Assembly (NCBI GenBank): GCA_031216915.1
Contig: CM062289.1
Coordinates: forward strand, 246,513,187-246,577,186
DNA length: 64,000 nucleotides
Reading direction: 5' to 3'
Source: Pictodentalium vernedei
Lineage: Eukaryota > Mollusca > Scaphopoda > Dentaliida > Dentaliidae
Positions within the stretch are counted from its first letter, which is position 1; every line of letters starts with the position of its first letter. Position numbers and translations under genes: made by a program. Of the stretch, positions 32,868-45,479 are shown piece after piece. The notes beneath the pieces are model-generated. The model was not told where the DNA came from and ran no database searches. It saw nothing but the letters and a program-made list of their open reading frames with translations.

Positions 32868-33902
32868 TGGAGATGTATACCAAATAACAAAAGATTCTAA
32901 TAGATGGTTCTGGAGAAGAAGATTTTTAAAGAAATTCCCTCATATTGCACTAAGTTAAACTTAGAGCTCCAATAGAGAGCCCAAATATTAACCCAGGGAC
33001 TCAATTTGAACAAACTTGAATCTGACCCCTCTAGAGATATTGTATACCAAATATGAAAACATTCTGCCCAGAGGATTTGGAGAAGACGATTTTTTAAGAA
33101 ATTTCCTAATATTGCACTAATTTAAATTTCGGGGCTCCCACAGGGAGTCCAAATATTAAACCAGGGATCCAATTTAAACAAATCTGAATCTGACAAACCT
33201 TGAGATGTTGTATACCAAATATGAAAGGATTCTTACTGGTGAATCTGAAGAAGAAGATTTTTAAAGAAATTCCCTCATACTGCACCGAGTTAAAATTTGG
33301 GCTCCAATAGGGAGCCCAAATATTAACCCAGGGATCCAATTTAAACAAACTTAAATCTGACGCACCTTGAGATGCGGTATACCAAATGTGAAAGGATTCT
33401 GAGTGGTGAATCTGAAGATTTTTAAAGAAACTCCCTCATAATGCACGTAGTTAAAATTTGGCCTCCCACAGGGAGCCCAAATATTAACCCAGGAACTCCA
33501 TTAGAACAAATTTGAATCAGCCCTGCCCCCCCCCTCCCCACCCTCCCCCCCCCCCCCCCCCCCACCCTAGAGATGTTGTAAACCAAATATCAAAATATTC
33601 TAAGCCCAAATATTGACACAGGGACTCAATTTGAACAAACTGGAATATCCCCTCCTCCCCATAGATGTTGTATACCAAATATGAAAGCATTCTAACTGGT
33701 GGATCTGAAGAAGAAGATTTAAAAAAAAAAAACAATTCATTATATTGCACTATGTTAAACTTCAGGCTCCAATAGAGGGCCCAAATATTAAACCCAGGGA
33801 ACCGGTTTGAACAAATTTTAATCTGACCTCCTTAGAGATGTTGTAAACCAAATATGAAAGCATTCTTGACGGGTAGATCTAAAGAAGAAGATTTTTAAAG
33901 AA
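32868..33902 (+). repeat. Older satellite element, left part
   Basis: Six diverged satellite units ('agatgttgtataccaaatat', 'gagaagaagatttttaaag', 'gagcccaaatattaaccca') with a poly-C expansion at ~33526-33563. The last unit is cut at 'gatttttaaagaa' by element B, and the same unit resumes beyond B at 45857 with 'ccctcatattgc'. The element therefore spans 32868-46253 with B inside. Confidence 0.75.
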
Positions 33903-34185
33903 ATTTATATTTTATAGTAAATTTCCTTTCAGATTATACCTATCACAATTGTTTACTACAGGCTTGCACTACAGTGGAAGTCCCTAACTCGAAAAATATT
34001 CTCTCTATTTTGATCTTTCCAAAGCGATTTGGGAAAGAAAAGTGGTGCAAAAGCACCAAGAAAAAATTAGCCAAAACTGGGTCGAGTGCCACCGGAGCAC
34101 ACCTAGTAGGGGACGCTCTTCTCTTAGTACAAATCCACGGCTTCCGGTCCAGTGCGCAGACACGTAGCTAATGACTCATTCATTC
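33903..34185 (-). repeat. Element B right ITR
   Basis: Inverse of 45480-45856. Shared blocks: 'ttgcactacagtggaagtcc' / 'ggacttccgctgtagtgcaa', 'gggaaagaaaagtggtgcaa', 'ggggacgctcttctctta' and 'cggcttccggtccagtgcgc'. The left ITR has a 127 bp insertion that this copy lacks. Confidence 0.85.
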
Positions 34186-34271
34186 GAAATTTGAATCTGC
34201 CAACATTGGAGTTCATGTGATCAGCGGGGAGGAAGGATTCTTACCCGAATAAGAAAACAGGAGGGCCTCCA

Positions 34272-34365
34272 TGTAAACAATTGTGGTAGGTATAATAAAA
34301 AAGGAAATTTACTATAAAATTTAAATCTCTTATCAACCTACCTTACATTTGTTTACTACAGGATG
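34272..34365 (-). repeat. Element B internal complementary region
   Basis: 'gtaaacaattgtggtaggta' and the following 'tttactataaaatttaaa' mirror the right end. 'cttatcaacctacc' and 'gtttactacagg' mirror the left end. Confidence 0.82.
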
Positions 34366-34579
34366 AATAGACAATAGAATGGAGGGAATCACATAACCAA
34401 CCCCCACATAACCCACTTGCACTGGAACCATGGACTGAGGAAGAGGTCCCGAGGCCTATCAAACCATAGCATCACAATCATTAGTAAAAGACAATGAGAG
34501 ATGAGGTGTATGGTTCTGTGCGATGCACAGACAGAAAAGACAGTAACAGCACAGAGCTGGAACTGACCTTGTAAGAAGC

Positions 34580-35640
34580 CTAATGGCTAGGGTAAACAAC
34601 AGCCTGAGCAGAAGAAAGAGAACCCATAGCAAAAAGGTCCTCTGACTGCTCCTGAAACTGAAGCAGATAGGAGGTGGAGAAAGTAGAAACATTTCTCCAG
34701 TAGGCTGCCTGCTTAACATCCGACAACCTGACCAGAGTTAGTATAAGCCCAAGAGGAAGACAATGCACACACCTCGTGGGCAGAAATACGATTGGTAATA
34801 CAATCGTCCGTCGCTAGACTAGCGTAAGCTGCGTGAATAGCAAGACAAATCCATCAAGAAATGGATTGAGGAGAGATCTTGTGTCGACCAGGAATAAGAG
34901 ACAGAAAAATTTGTTTCCTGCCTTTCCTAATGAACTGCATCCAATTGAGATAAATGTGAATTGCACAAACCGGACAGAGCAAAGGGCAGTTACTCGCAGC
35001 AGAAGGAAAAGCCCTGATACAGATAGGAGGTGGAGTCGTTTCTGGTATCTGATTCTTGGCCAGAAAGGAGCAATCAGTGGTAAACATAACACTGTGGGGA
35101 GAGCTCCTGAAAAAGTCTGGGTCAACCGAGAGGGCGTGAAGCTCACTAATTCGTCCGGCTGAGGCAAAAGCCATCAGAAAAGTCGTCTTGTATGTGAGAA
35201 AACTCATATCCGCCTGGGATAAAGGTTTGAACGCCGCCCTCCCCACCCCCCCCCCCCCCCACCCCCAAAACAAAGCAGCACCCAAGAAAGATTCCATCTT
35301 GGGGTAAGCTGCAAAGTTCTAAGCCTTTTCAAGGAAAAGTGCCGAACAAGCTTGGAAAGGTATGGATTAGAGCTGATACAACACTGTCCCGCATACGAAA
35401 AGGTCTCCGAAAGCATGGACCTGTACCCTTTGATGGTAACAGGCTGGAGTCCCGAGAATCAAACAGATATACCAGAAACCCTGCAATCCATGAAATCGAA
35501 GTATAGGCATAATCAACAGAGTGATCGGCGCACACCATCGACAGAAGACCTTCCACTTAGCCGCATACACTAAACCAGTGAAATGCCTCCTTGAAGAAGT
35601 AATGCACTCCACTGCTCATCTCGAAAAAACCTCTACGGAG
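34580..35640 (-). pseudogene. DIRS tyrosine recombinase (element B), broken
   Basis: Fragments in order: the N-terminal core ('VYAAKWKVFCRWCA'), 'KRLRTLQLTPRWNLSWVL', a poly-C/poly-Gly expansion at ~35246-35260 inserted where A reads 'EGAPFKPL', 'FASAGRISELHALSVD' (Arg kept), 'KNQIPETTPPPICIRAF', and C-terminal 'AAYWRNVSTFSTSYL' (Tyr kept). Several frameshifts and stops make it inactive. The region 34366-34579 is 3' untranslated. Confidence 0.8.
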
Positions 35641-36461
35641 GAGGCAGGACCTGACAAAAGATATGCGTGAAGGCACAATGAAGTCGGGTAGACATAAACC
35701 TCCTCGGGTGACCTTGGCAAAGAAGGTTGTGACATAGAGGGGGATATGCCTGAACCGCCGCCAAAAGAGAGTGGAGCTGATTGATCCACACCTGCTGAGG
35801 TGACAGGGGAGCAATCAGAATGATTTGACAACTGCAGGTTCGTATCTTGGTTACAACCTGAGGCAGAATCAGAACCGGTGGGAAGGCATAGCCGACAAGA
35901 CCATTCCAATCAAGTGACAGAGCATCCATGGCGAAAACCAGAGGATCTGGACTCGGGGACACGAAAGTGTCCACCTGATGGTTCCAACGAGTAGCAAAGA
36001 GATTGATGTGGGGACGAGCCCAGAGATCGCAATGTGACTGGAACAACGCCCTGTGGAGCATACACTCGGTGGAAATGACCCTGCTCCGTCGGGACAGGGA
36101 GTCGGCTAGGACAGGCAGACGACCAAGAATGTGACGAACCGCCAATCCAGCATTGACATCCTGAATGAGCAGTAGAAGAACCCGAGCCAATTCGTACATG
36201 GGAACCAAGTGCGAGCCGCCCTGGTTCCGAATGTAAGCAACCACTGTCGAATTGTCGGACAACAGAAGGACTTGGCGATTTGGAAGGTGAGGGATCCACT
36301 GCCAGAAACTCAGAAGAAGGGCAAGAAGCTCCTTCTGGTTGATGTGAAGAGCTGCTCGATCCTGGTCCCATGCCCCGTGAAGGGAAAGACCTAGAGAAAC
36401 GTACGTCGCACCCCATCAGAGATCGCTGGCATCTGCCGTCAGAACACAATCAGACGTGGTT

Positions 36462-37512
36462 TAAGCCTTCACGGTATTTCAGTATTTTACCGAAACTCGG
36501 TATTTTTTTTAATACCAAATGAATATCGAATAGAATTTCAACTCATTCGATATACCGACTTTCACAGTATTACCGATTAGGAATGGCTGTAATATCATTC
36601 AGCTGAATACAATTCACATTTGTTCGCTTGAACATGATCCATGTTAATCCCATAATGGCCGCATACAGTGAAAGTGCGAATCATTATCACATGTAAAGCT
36701 AACAAATTTTTTCAAGGGATTAAATCGAGCATAATACTGTGAGTTGATTTCTTTTAATCCACAGACAATACTGATTTATTAGTAGTTTACAACTGTGTAA
36801 AATAGCTTTCTCCGGAGACAATTTGTTAATTGATCCCACACCAAATTCAATGCTCCTTTATTATTGAACATCCTGTTGTGTAATTGTTAGCATACACAAA
36901 ACAATGCGTCTCTTTTAACGTACATCCCCTTCCAATCCATGTCGCATTATAATGTGTTAGCTTGCATTACTTTTTTTGTTTGGTTTTAATAATGTTTTAA
37001 TCCGACATTGTATATATAAACAAAAATGTCCAAAATCAAATCACAACCAAAAGTAAAACGAAAAATGGAGTTAGTATCAAAACCTAATGCAAAATCAGCA
37101 GTTTGGACATATTTTGGATTTGAAAAGGGGGAGGGCTCTGGGCCTATTAAAGATGACACAAAAGCTATTTGCCGAATTTGCAGAAAGAACTTTTGGACAA
37201 AATGTGGCAATACCTCAAATTTAATTACACATTTCAAAGCAAATCACCCGATAGAATACAGCAAGCTTGATTGCCGAACAATCCTATTTTCCTTCACACC
37301 TTCGCAGGTAAATAAACAAGTTATTAATATAGCCTTTTAAGGCAGAAGATGTTAGGTGTTAGAGAGCTGAAGTGTACAAACATTTGACCAAAGTTGTGAT
37401 GAAACTCTGGTCAAATATTTGTACATTCCATCACTATTCGGTATTTAATCATACCGCGGTATTTTTAAAATACTGAAACTCGGTATCGAAATCTCAATAC
37501 CGTGAAGGCCTA
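36462..37512 (+). mobile_element. Internally deleted hAT transposon
   Basis: A 1051 bp element with an 8 bp target duplication ACGTGGTT (36454-36461 and 37513-37520). Terminal inverted repeats are TAAGCCTTCACGGTATT (left) and TAGGCCTTCACGGTATT (right, inverted), 16 of 17. Subterminal 'gaaactcggtat' motifs occur on both sides. It keeps a BED zinc-finger exon but no catalytic region, so it is non-autonomous. It is inserted in the RNase H region of element B. Confidence 0.93.
37026..37306 (+). pseudogene. BED zinc-finger exon of hAT transposase
   Basis: Starts ATG at 37026. After a basic segment ('KVKRKMELVSK') comes the BED signature: 'SAVWTYFGFE', the CxxC pair 'CRICRK' and 'LITHFKANHP' (HxxxxxH spacing). 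The reading frame runs into 'TPSQ' followed by a consensus donor 'CAG|gtaaat' at ~37306. This looks like exon 1 of a spliced ZBED-type transposase whose catalytic exon has been deleted. It could still make a DNA-binding peptide that competes for hAT ends (inference). Confidence 0.75.
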
Positions 37513-38345
37513 ACGTGGTTAAGTCCAACGGAACCCCCTGCGTAATCCACTGAGCATCCATCCAGAGGAGAAGGTGATGATGAAGAGACTCTGGTAACTG
37601 AAGCACCAGATCCAGAGGATCGACATTCTGCCTCTAACGACTGAGCAGAAAGTGTTGGAAAGGTCTGACATGCACCGAACCGCAGAGACCGAGCAGTCGG
37701 AGAATACTCCAAGATGTCGCGGACATGGACTGGGACAGAGTCAGGGCAAAAGCTGAGAGAATCACAGCCCTTGCTCGGGGAACTGCCACCATATTCAGCT
37801 GAGTACGGAAGTCCATCCCCAGATGGCAAAACGACTGAGAAGGGACCAGGTCAGACTTCTCCTCGTTGACTCTGAACCCTAGAGACGTGAGCAGGCTTAA
37901 CAGTGTGTCAACATTTGACTTCAGAAAGGCAGCATTGGAATGCCTCTGGAGGACATTGTCTAGATATGCTGAATTAGTCACCCTGGACTGTGTGCGCTTT
38001 GAAGGCTGTCACAAGCGACATCAGTCTTGTGAAGGCACAAGGAGCCAGATTGAGGCTGAACTGGTATACTCGCCCCAGTAAAACGAACCTGAGATACTTT
38101 CGTGATGTCCGATGAATCGTAACATGAAAATAAATGTCTCGCAGGTCGATGCTGGAAGCAAAATCTCCCTGGTGAATGGAGTGGCGAACTGACCTGAAAG
38201 TCTCCATGCTGAACTTGGGAGCAAAAATAGACTGGTTCAGGATACACAGATCGATAACTGGTCGGCCATCCTTCTTCGGCACCAAGAACAGGCGGGAATA
38301 AAGGCCCGCAAGAGGAGAAATCATCTCCTCTACTATATGAAGAAT

Positions 38346-40090
38346 CCCGAGTCCTTCCTCTAGCCTGTTGATGCTTACCCTTACCCCGAGAGTAAGAAGT
38401 AGAAGCGGTGGCACGAGGATCAGCCCTTGGCTTCGCAGAGGAAGCAGAAGGGTACTTGTTAGGCTTCGGATGGCCCCTGCCTCCAACTGAAGGCTGATCA
38501 AGCTGTCGAAGCAGCAGCTGATCTTTGGAATGACGTAGGATGTCATCCCGTACCGTCGCCACAGAACCATGGAATAGTTGCAGACCCGTCAAAGAAGCAG
38601 ATCGAAGAACAGCGCGCTGCCCCTCAGGAAGGGAACAGTTTTTGTCACACAAACACAGCGTGTTTGTCACACAAACACAGCGTCCCGGCAAACTAATTTC
38701 AACTTAGCCGTGTTACACGCATGTGTGTAGGTAAGATGCAAGAGCGCCTTGGAAATCACATGCAAAGGAGTCTGTACGTCGTCAAACTTATCTGGAGTCA
38801 GATAAGCAGCTAAAGCAGAAAAGACATGATCCGAGAGAGAAAGCAGCATCTCTCTCGATAAGCCCAACAGGGACTCCAGAATCGCCATAGGAATAATGGC
38901 CAACTGGGGCTTGGAAAGCCTGAGGGAGGTGGAATCCTGATCCAAGACCATCAAAGTCTGGCAGACTGACGGATTGCCGGAATCGGAGGAACGATAACAC
39001 ACTGGGGGCAAAACCCTGGTGAAGAATGAAGTCTTCAAAGCCTTGGAACTCGGCTTAGAGTCCAAAGCTGTAAACACTTCAACCACCTGTACCGACTGGC
39101 ACGATTGAAGGCACCTAGAAGCGGGTTGCGTGACCGCTGATTGCAGTCTGGCTGACACTGTCAGCTGGTTTGACGGTTTGAGATCTGGAAGGAACCCAAA
39201 CACAAAGTCAAGAGCTGCCCCAAGTCAGAAGACTGTTGGCTCTCGACATCAGGTATGTCGGACTCATCCTCTGAGTCGGGAGACACACAGCCCATCATGG
39301 GCAAACCAGCCGGTGCCTCCCATCCTTAGGCACACCTGAGGGATCAGAAAGAGGCCTGCTTCAAATCCCGAAGGCGGTGCCACAGGGAGCGCCTGGAAAC
39401 CACTAGCAGCCTCGCTAGTTACAATGGGAAGGCTCTTGGAAAGAACCTGGATGAGCAAGGAGAGGGCCTCCCTAAGCTCACGGCCTGTGTTGGTCGGCTC
39501 AACATGGGAATGAACCGGCAAAGTGGCTTTGCTCCTGACCCTTTTACCCACCAAAGGGTCACGATTCTCAAATACACCCGACGTGGTGCGACGGGTGGCA
39601 GCCGAAACATCTGAAGACAGATGCGTATAGGGGTGTGACATACCCCGAGGATCTACAAAGTGGGAACTCAGGAGAGTCGCCGTGGACCTCTGAGGGACAG
39701 TAGGTCCAGGCTGCACAAAGACGTTGATCCACAAAACTGGCCATGGGACCAGAGTTCAAGGACGGAAATGGCACAGAGTTCATGGTGGCCCCACCATGAA
39801 CATCCGAATCCAATGAGAAAACTTCGGTGCTCGACGGCTGAGCGACCACAGCAGAGGGTTCGGCCAGTAGCCCCTTCCGACTTCGCCGATTTGAAGTCAG
39901 GGAAGGCTGAGGCCGATACGCCTCGTCCACCCTACCAGACATCTCTGCAGATCCATGTAGGGATAAGCCAAGGCCAGCTGAAACCATTACCGATGACGTT
40001 GCCAATGGAACAGCAGTAGCAGCAGATACTACGGGAGCTCCCGCAGTATCCACCACATAAAAGACTGCACATCCCCCTCGGAGGGGGTAT
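38346..40090 (-). pseudogene. DIRS Gag-like pseudogene (element B)
   Basis: Gag C-terminal module at 38667-39203 ('LGLSREMLLSLSDHVFSAL', 'LHVISKALLHLTYTHACNTA'). It continues in another frame to 'FHGSVATVRDDILRHSKDQ' and a basic tail ('YSRGKGKHQQARGRTRD', 37978-38691). A short direct repeat, 'gtttgtcacacaaacacagc', at ~38640-38680 is a local duplication that disrupts the frame. N-terminal parts at 39264-40056 are Ser/Pro-rich. 40091-40548 is 5' leader with another poly-C run (40140-40153). Confidence 0.72.
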
Positions 40091-40548
40091 AACTCTCACC
40101 AGACGTGGTCGTGTCGGGAGGCCCCGAATGACAGCGTTACCCCCCCCCCCCCCTCATCCCAGGAGGAATGGCCATAAGAACGTACCACAATCTTGGGCAA
40201 AAGAAACAGTCCTGGGCATAACAGAGGTGAGAGCAGTATAAGAAAAAGATGAACTCAACAGATGAAGAAAGTTGAAGAACATCCCCAACTTTGAGAGAAA
40301 GGTGGCAAAAAATAAAGGACCGACATGCACGCAACTGAACAGGGACCCAAAAAACAGAAATTCTGCCCTCAACAGAGAGTAGAAATCCTGTCCATACAGC
40401 CCCCATTGACACCAAGCTCCAATAATAATAATAAAATCCAAAAGGATAACATAAATTTATCAACGGAAAAATTTTATGTCTGAACCGCAAAGTCGCATGC
40501 GAACACAGAGAATATATAAAATACAATGAAAATGATGTTGAAAATAAC

Positions 40549-43500
40549 AAGAGGCCCCAAGGGGCCTGAGGGCACTCACCTGACATGGTAGCCTAAATTT
40601 ATATCAACCCAGAGAATTGATTTCAACAAGTTGCATCTGCTCCTCCTAAGAAAAGCTTATACCAAATATCCAAAGATTCTGACCAGTGGATCAAAAAAAA
40701 AAAGAAGATTTTTAAAGAATATTCCTCATATTGAACTAAGTTATAATTCAGGCTCCCACAGGGAGCCTATATATGAACCCAGGGACTTGGCTTTAACAAA
40801 CTTGAATCTCACCCCCCTAAGGATGCTGCACACCAAATATCAAAACATTCCGACTGCTGGATCTGAAGAAGAAGATTTTTAAAGAAAAGTCCTCATTTTG
40901 AACTAAGTTACAATTCGAGCTCCCACAGTGAGTCCAAATATGGACCTAGGGACATGGCGGAAGAAGAAGATTTTTAAAGAAAAGTCCTCATTTTGAACTA
41001 AGTTACAATTCAAGCTCCCACAGTGAGTCCAAATATGGACCTAGGGACATGGCTTGAACAAACTTGAATCTCACCCCCTAAGGATGCTGCATACCAAATA
41101 TCAAAACATTCCGACTGCTGGATCTGAAGAAGATTTTTAAAGAAAATTCCTCATTTTGAACTAAGTTATAATTCGGGCTACCACAGTGAGCCCAAATATG
41201 AACCCAGGGACTTGGCTTGAACAAACTTGAATCTCACCCCCCTAAGCATGGTGCATACCCAATATCAGAAGATTCTGCCTGCTGGATCTTGAGAAGAAGA
41301 TTTTCAAAGAAATTTGCCTGAAATGCACTAAGTTCAAATTTGGGCTCCTATACTGAGCCCAAATATAAACCCAGGGGGCCGATTTGAACAAACTTGAATC
41401 AGATCCACCCCACAATGTTGCATACCAAATATCAAAAGATTCTGCCTGCTGGATCTGGAGAAGAAGATTTTTTAAGAAATATGCCTGAAATGCACTAAGT
41501 TAAAATTTGGGCTCCTATACGGAGCCCAAATATAAACCCAGGGGGCCGATTTGAACAAACTTGAATCAGATCCACCCCACAATGTTGCTTACCAAATATG
41601 AAAAGATTCTGAAGCTGGATCTGGAGAAGAAGATTTTTTAAGAAATTTGCCTGAAATGCACTAAGTCCGAATTCGGGCTTCTATATTAAGCCCAAATATT
41701 AATCCAGGGGGCCGATTTGAACAAACTTGAATCAGATCCACCCCGCAATGTTGCATACCAAATATCAAAAGATTCTGCCTGCTGGATCTGGAGAAGATTT
41801 TTGAAGAAATTTGCCCGAAATGCACTAAGTTTGAATTCGAGCTTCTATAGTGAGCCCAAATATGAATCCAGGGGGCCGATTTGAACAAACTTGAATCAGA
41901 TCCACCCCGCAATGTTGCATACCAAATATCAAAAGATTCTGCCTGCTGGATCTGGAGAAGATGATTTTTTAAGAAATTTGCCTGAAATGCACTAAGTTCG
42001 AATTCGAGCTTCTATAGTAAGCCCAAATATGAGTCTAGGGAGCCGATTTGAACAAATTTGCATCAGATCCATCCCACAATGTTGCATACCAAATATCAAA
42101 AGATTCTGCCTGCTGGATCTGGAGAAGAAAATTTTTTAAGAAATTTGCCTGAAATGCACTAAGTTCGAATTCGAGCTTCTATAGTGAGCCCAAATATGAA
42201 TCTAGGAAGCCGATTTGAACAAACTTGAATCAGATCCACCCCACAATGTTGCATACCAAATATCAAAAGATTCCGCCTGCTGGATCTGGAGAAGAAGATT
42301 TTTTAATAAATTTGCTTGAAATGCACTAAGTTCAAATTTGGGCTCCTATACTGAGCCCAAATATAAACCCAGGGGGCCGATTTGAACAAACTTGAATCAG
42401 ATCCACCCCACAATGTTGCATACCAAATATCAAAAGATTCTGCCTGCTGGATCTGGAGAAGAAGATTTTTTAAGAAATATGCCTGAAATGCACTAAGTTA
42501 AAATTTGGGCTCCTATACGGAGCCCAAATATAAACCCAGGGGGCTGATTTGAACAAACTTGAATCAGATCCACCCCACAATGTTGCTTACCAAATATGAA
42601 AAGATTCTGAAGCTGGATCTGGAGAAGAAGATTTTTTAAGAAATTTGCCTGAAATGCACTAAGTTCGAATTCGAGCTTCTATAGTGAGCCCAAATATGAA
42701 TCTAGGAAGCCGATTTGAACAAACTTGAATCAGATCCACCCCACAATGTTGCATACCAAATATCAAAAGATTCTGCCTGCTGGATCTGGAGAAGAAGATT
42801 TTTTAATAAATTTGCCTGAAATGCACTAAGTCCGAATTCGGGCTTCTATATTAAGCCCAAATATGAATCCAGGGGGCCGATTTGAACAAACTTGAATCAG
42901 ATCCACCCCGCAATGCTGCATACCAAATATCAAAAGATTCTGCCTGCTGGATCTGGAGAAGATTTTTTAAGAAATTTGCCCGAAATGCACTAAGTTTGAA
43001 TTCGAGCTTCTATAGTGAGCCCAAATATGAATCCAGGGGGCCGATTTGAACAAACTTGAATCAGATCCACCCCACAATGTTGCATACCAAATATCAAAAG
43101 ATTCTGCCTGCTGGATCTGGAGAAGATGATTTTTTAAGAAATTTGCCTGAAATGCACTAAGTTCGAATTCGAGCTTCTATAGTAAGCCCAAATATGAGTC
43201 TAGGGAGCCGATTTGAACAAATTTGCATCAGATCCATCCCACAATGTTGCATACCAAATATCAAAAGATTCTGCCTGCTGGATCTGGAGAAGAAAATTTT
43301 TTAAGAAATTTGCCTGAAATGCACTAAGTTCGAATTCGAGCTTCTATAGTGAGCCCAAATATGAATCTAGGAAGCCGATTTGAACAAACTTGAATCAGAT
43401 CCACCCCACAATGTTGCATACCAAATATCAAAAGATTCTGCCTGCTGGATCTGGAGAAGAAGATTTTTTAATAAATTTGCTTGAAATGCACTAAGTTCAA

Positions 43501-45340
43501 ATTTGGGCTCCTATACTGAGCCCAAATATAAACCCAGGGGGCCGATTTGAACAAACTTGAATCAGATCCACCCCACAATGTTGCTTACCAAATATGAAAA
43601 GATTCTGCCTGCTGGATCTGGAGAAGAAGATTTTTTAAGAAATTTGCCTGAAATGCACTAAGTTCGAATTCGGGCTTCTATAGTAAGCCCAAATATAAAT
43701 CCAGGGGGCCGACTTGAACAAACTTGAATCAGATCTACCCCGCAACGTTGCATACCAAATATCAAAAGATTCTGAAGCTGGATCTGGAGAAGAAGATTTT
43801 TGAAGAAATTTGCCTGAAATGCACTAAGTTCGAATTCGAGCTCCTATAGTGAGCCCAAATATGAATCTAGGGAGCCGATTTGAACAAACTTGAATCAGAT
43901 CCACCCTACAATGTTGCATACCAAATATCAAAAGATTCTGCCTGCTGGATCTGGAGAAGAAGATTTTCAAAGAAATTTGCCTGAAATGCAGTAAGTTCAA
44001 ATTTGGGCTCCTATACTGAGCCCAAATATACACCCAGGGGGCCGATTTGAACAAACTTGAATCAGATCCACCCCACAATGTTGCATACCAAATATCAAAA
44101 GATTCTGCCTGCTGGATCTGGAGAAGAAGATTTTTTAAGAAATTTGCCTGAAATGCACTAAGTTCGAAATCGGGCTCCTATACTGAACCCAAATATGAAC
44201 CCAGGGGGCCGATTTGAATAAACTTGAATCAGATCCACCCTACAATGTTGCATACCAAATATCAAAAGATTCTGCCTGCTGGATCTGGAGAAGAAGATTT
44301 TCAAAGAAATTTGCCTGAAATGCAGTAAGTTCAAATTTGGGCTCCTATACTGAGCCCAAATATAAACCCAGGGGGCCGATTTGAACAAACTTGAATCAGA
44401 TCCACCCCACAATGTTGCATACCAAATATCAAAAGATTCTGCCTGCTGGATCTGGAGAAGAAGATTTTTTAAGAAATTTGCCTGAAATGCACTAAGTTCA
44501 AAATCGGGCTCCTATACTGAGCCCAAATATGAACCCAGGGGGCCGATTTGAACAAACTTGAATCAGATCCACCCTACAATGTTGCATACCAAATATCAAA
44601 AGATTCTGCCTGCTGGATCTGGAGAAGAAGATTTTTTAATGTTTTTCCCATTGCCTACAGTGTTAAAAAGTGCTGACTCAGCACTTTTTCAAAGTCCCGA
44701 AACTGTACCCTATGATAAAACCGATGGCACTTTTTTTTACCAATCCTTTCTGTTGGTCCTAAGGAAGCTGTACACCAAATAAAAATTCTCAGTGCCGTGC
44801 AGTTTTGGAGATATGGGCATTTTAATTTTTTTCTATTTTTAGCTCCTGCAGTTCCCACGGGGCTGCGGGAAATTTTTTTTTTGCATAAATCAAGTACTCA
44901 TGACCCAATAAGCCCTCACATAAAATTTGGTTCAAATCAGCCTCTCGGTTTGGAAAATAGAAATTTTGGGCGGGGCAAAAAATTTTGCCCCTTCCATAAA
45001 GACGCCAAGTATAGCCCCACAAACTTCTCTTGAACAAATCTGAGTCTACACACCAAATATCAAGTCTCTGCTACTGCTGGTTCATGAGAAGAAGATTTAC
45101 AAAGATTTTGGTGCCCCTTGGGGGCGTGCACCACCCAGGAGGAGGGGCAACTTCATTTGAACAAATCTGAATTGGCATTAGGTAATAAACATTTAGCCAA
45201 CATTTGAATAAAATTGGGCTAGTGGTTTAGGAGGAGAAGTCGATAATGTAAAGTTAACGCCGGATGAATGACAGACGCCGGACGACGGACAGAAAGTGAT
45301 TAGTAAAGCTCCCCTTGAGCTTCGCTCAGGTGAGCTAAAA
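40549..45340 (+). mobile_element. Pearl-like element with ~24 tandem 167 bp units
   Basis: The head 'gaggccccaaggggcctgag' and 'gcactcacctgac' is followed by ~24 units. It ends at 45340 with a GACG-rich stretch and 'gctcaggtgagctaaaa'. CTCACCTG at the head and CAGGTGAG at the tail are inverse. The first units (40640-41270) are of the 'tcctcattttgaactaagtt' subtype; from 41270 to 44640 they are homogeneous ~167 bp units of the 'gcctgaaatgcactaagttc' subtype. Variant units recur at ~998 bp and ~1165 bp (6 and 7 units), showing segmental amplification. It sits in the 5' leader of element B. ORFs here are artefacts of the repeat. Confidence 0.85.
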
Positions 45341-45479
45341 ATGAGAATACATAAAACACAGTCCTGTTATTACATGATCCTCAGATCCATAATTCCAGTT
45401 ACAGGTAACCATTATCAACGAGATGAATTATCACTGTATCTTAATGCAAATATGGACGTCTCGCCACATGGGCAGACAA

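Larger units (their letters stand above)
35633..38345 (-). pseudogene. DIRS RT-RNase H (element B), split by hAT
   Basis: RT: 'LYSRLFLVPKKDG', 'SIDLRDIYFHVTIH' (motif A Asp kept), 'LNLAPCAFTRLM', then 'YLDN' in place of the catalytic YLDD, and 'LGFRVNEEKSDLVPS'. The N-terminal 'VGGRL ... EITSDP' segment present in A is missing; gag runs almost directly into 'GLYSRLF'. The hAT at 36462-37512 separates RT from RNase H. RNase H retains 'INQKELLALLLSFW', 'LLLSDNSTVVAYI' and 'PVLADSLSRRS', then 'INLFATRWNHQVDTF' and 'YAFPPVLILP'. Deletion, insertion, substitution and frameshifts make it a clear pseudogene. Confidence 0.82.

Noticed and set aside
40549-44640. Possible CRISPR-like or protein-coding tandem repeat (several 60-100 aa ORFs)
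   Set aside because: Units are directly abutting ~167 bp satellite repeats without unique spacers. ORFs are short, overlap on both strands and break at unit variants.
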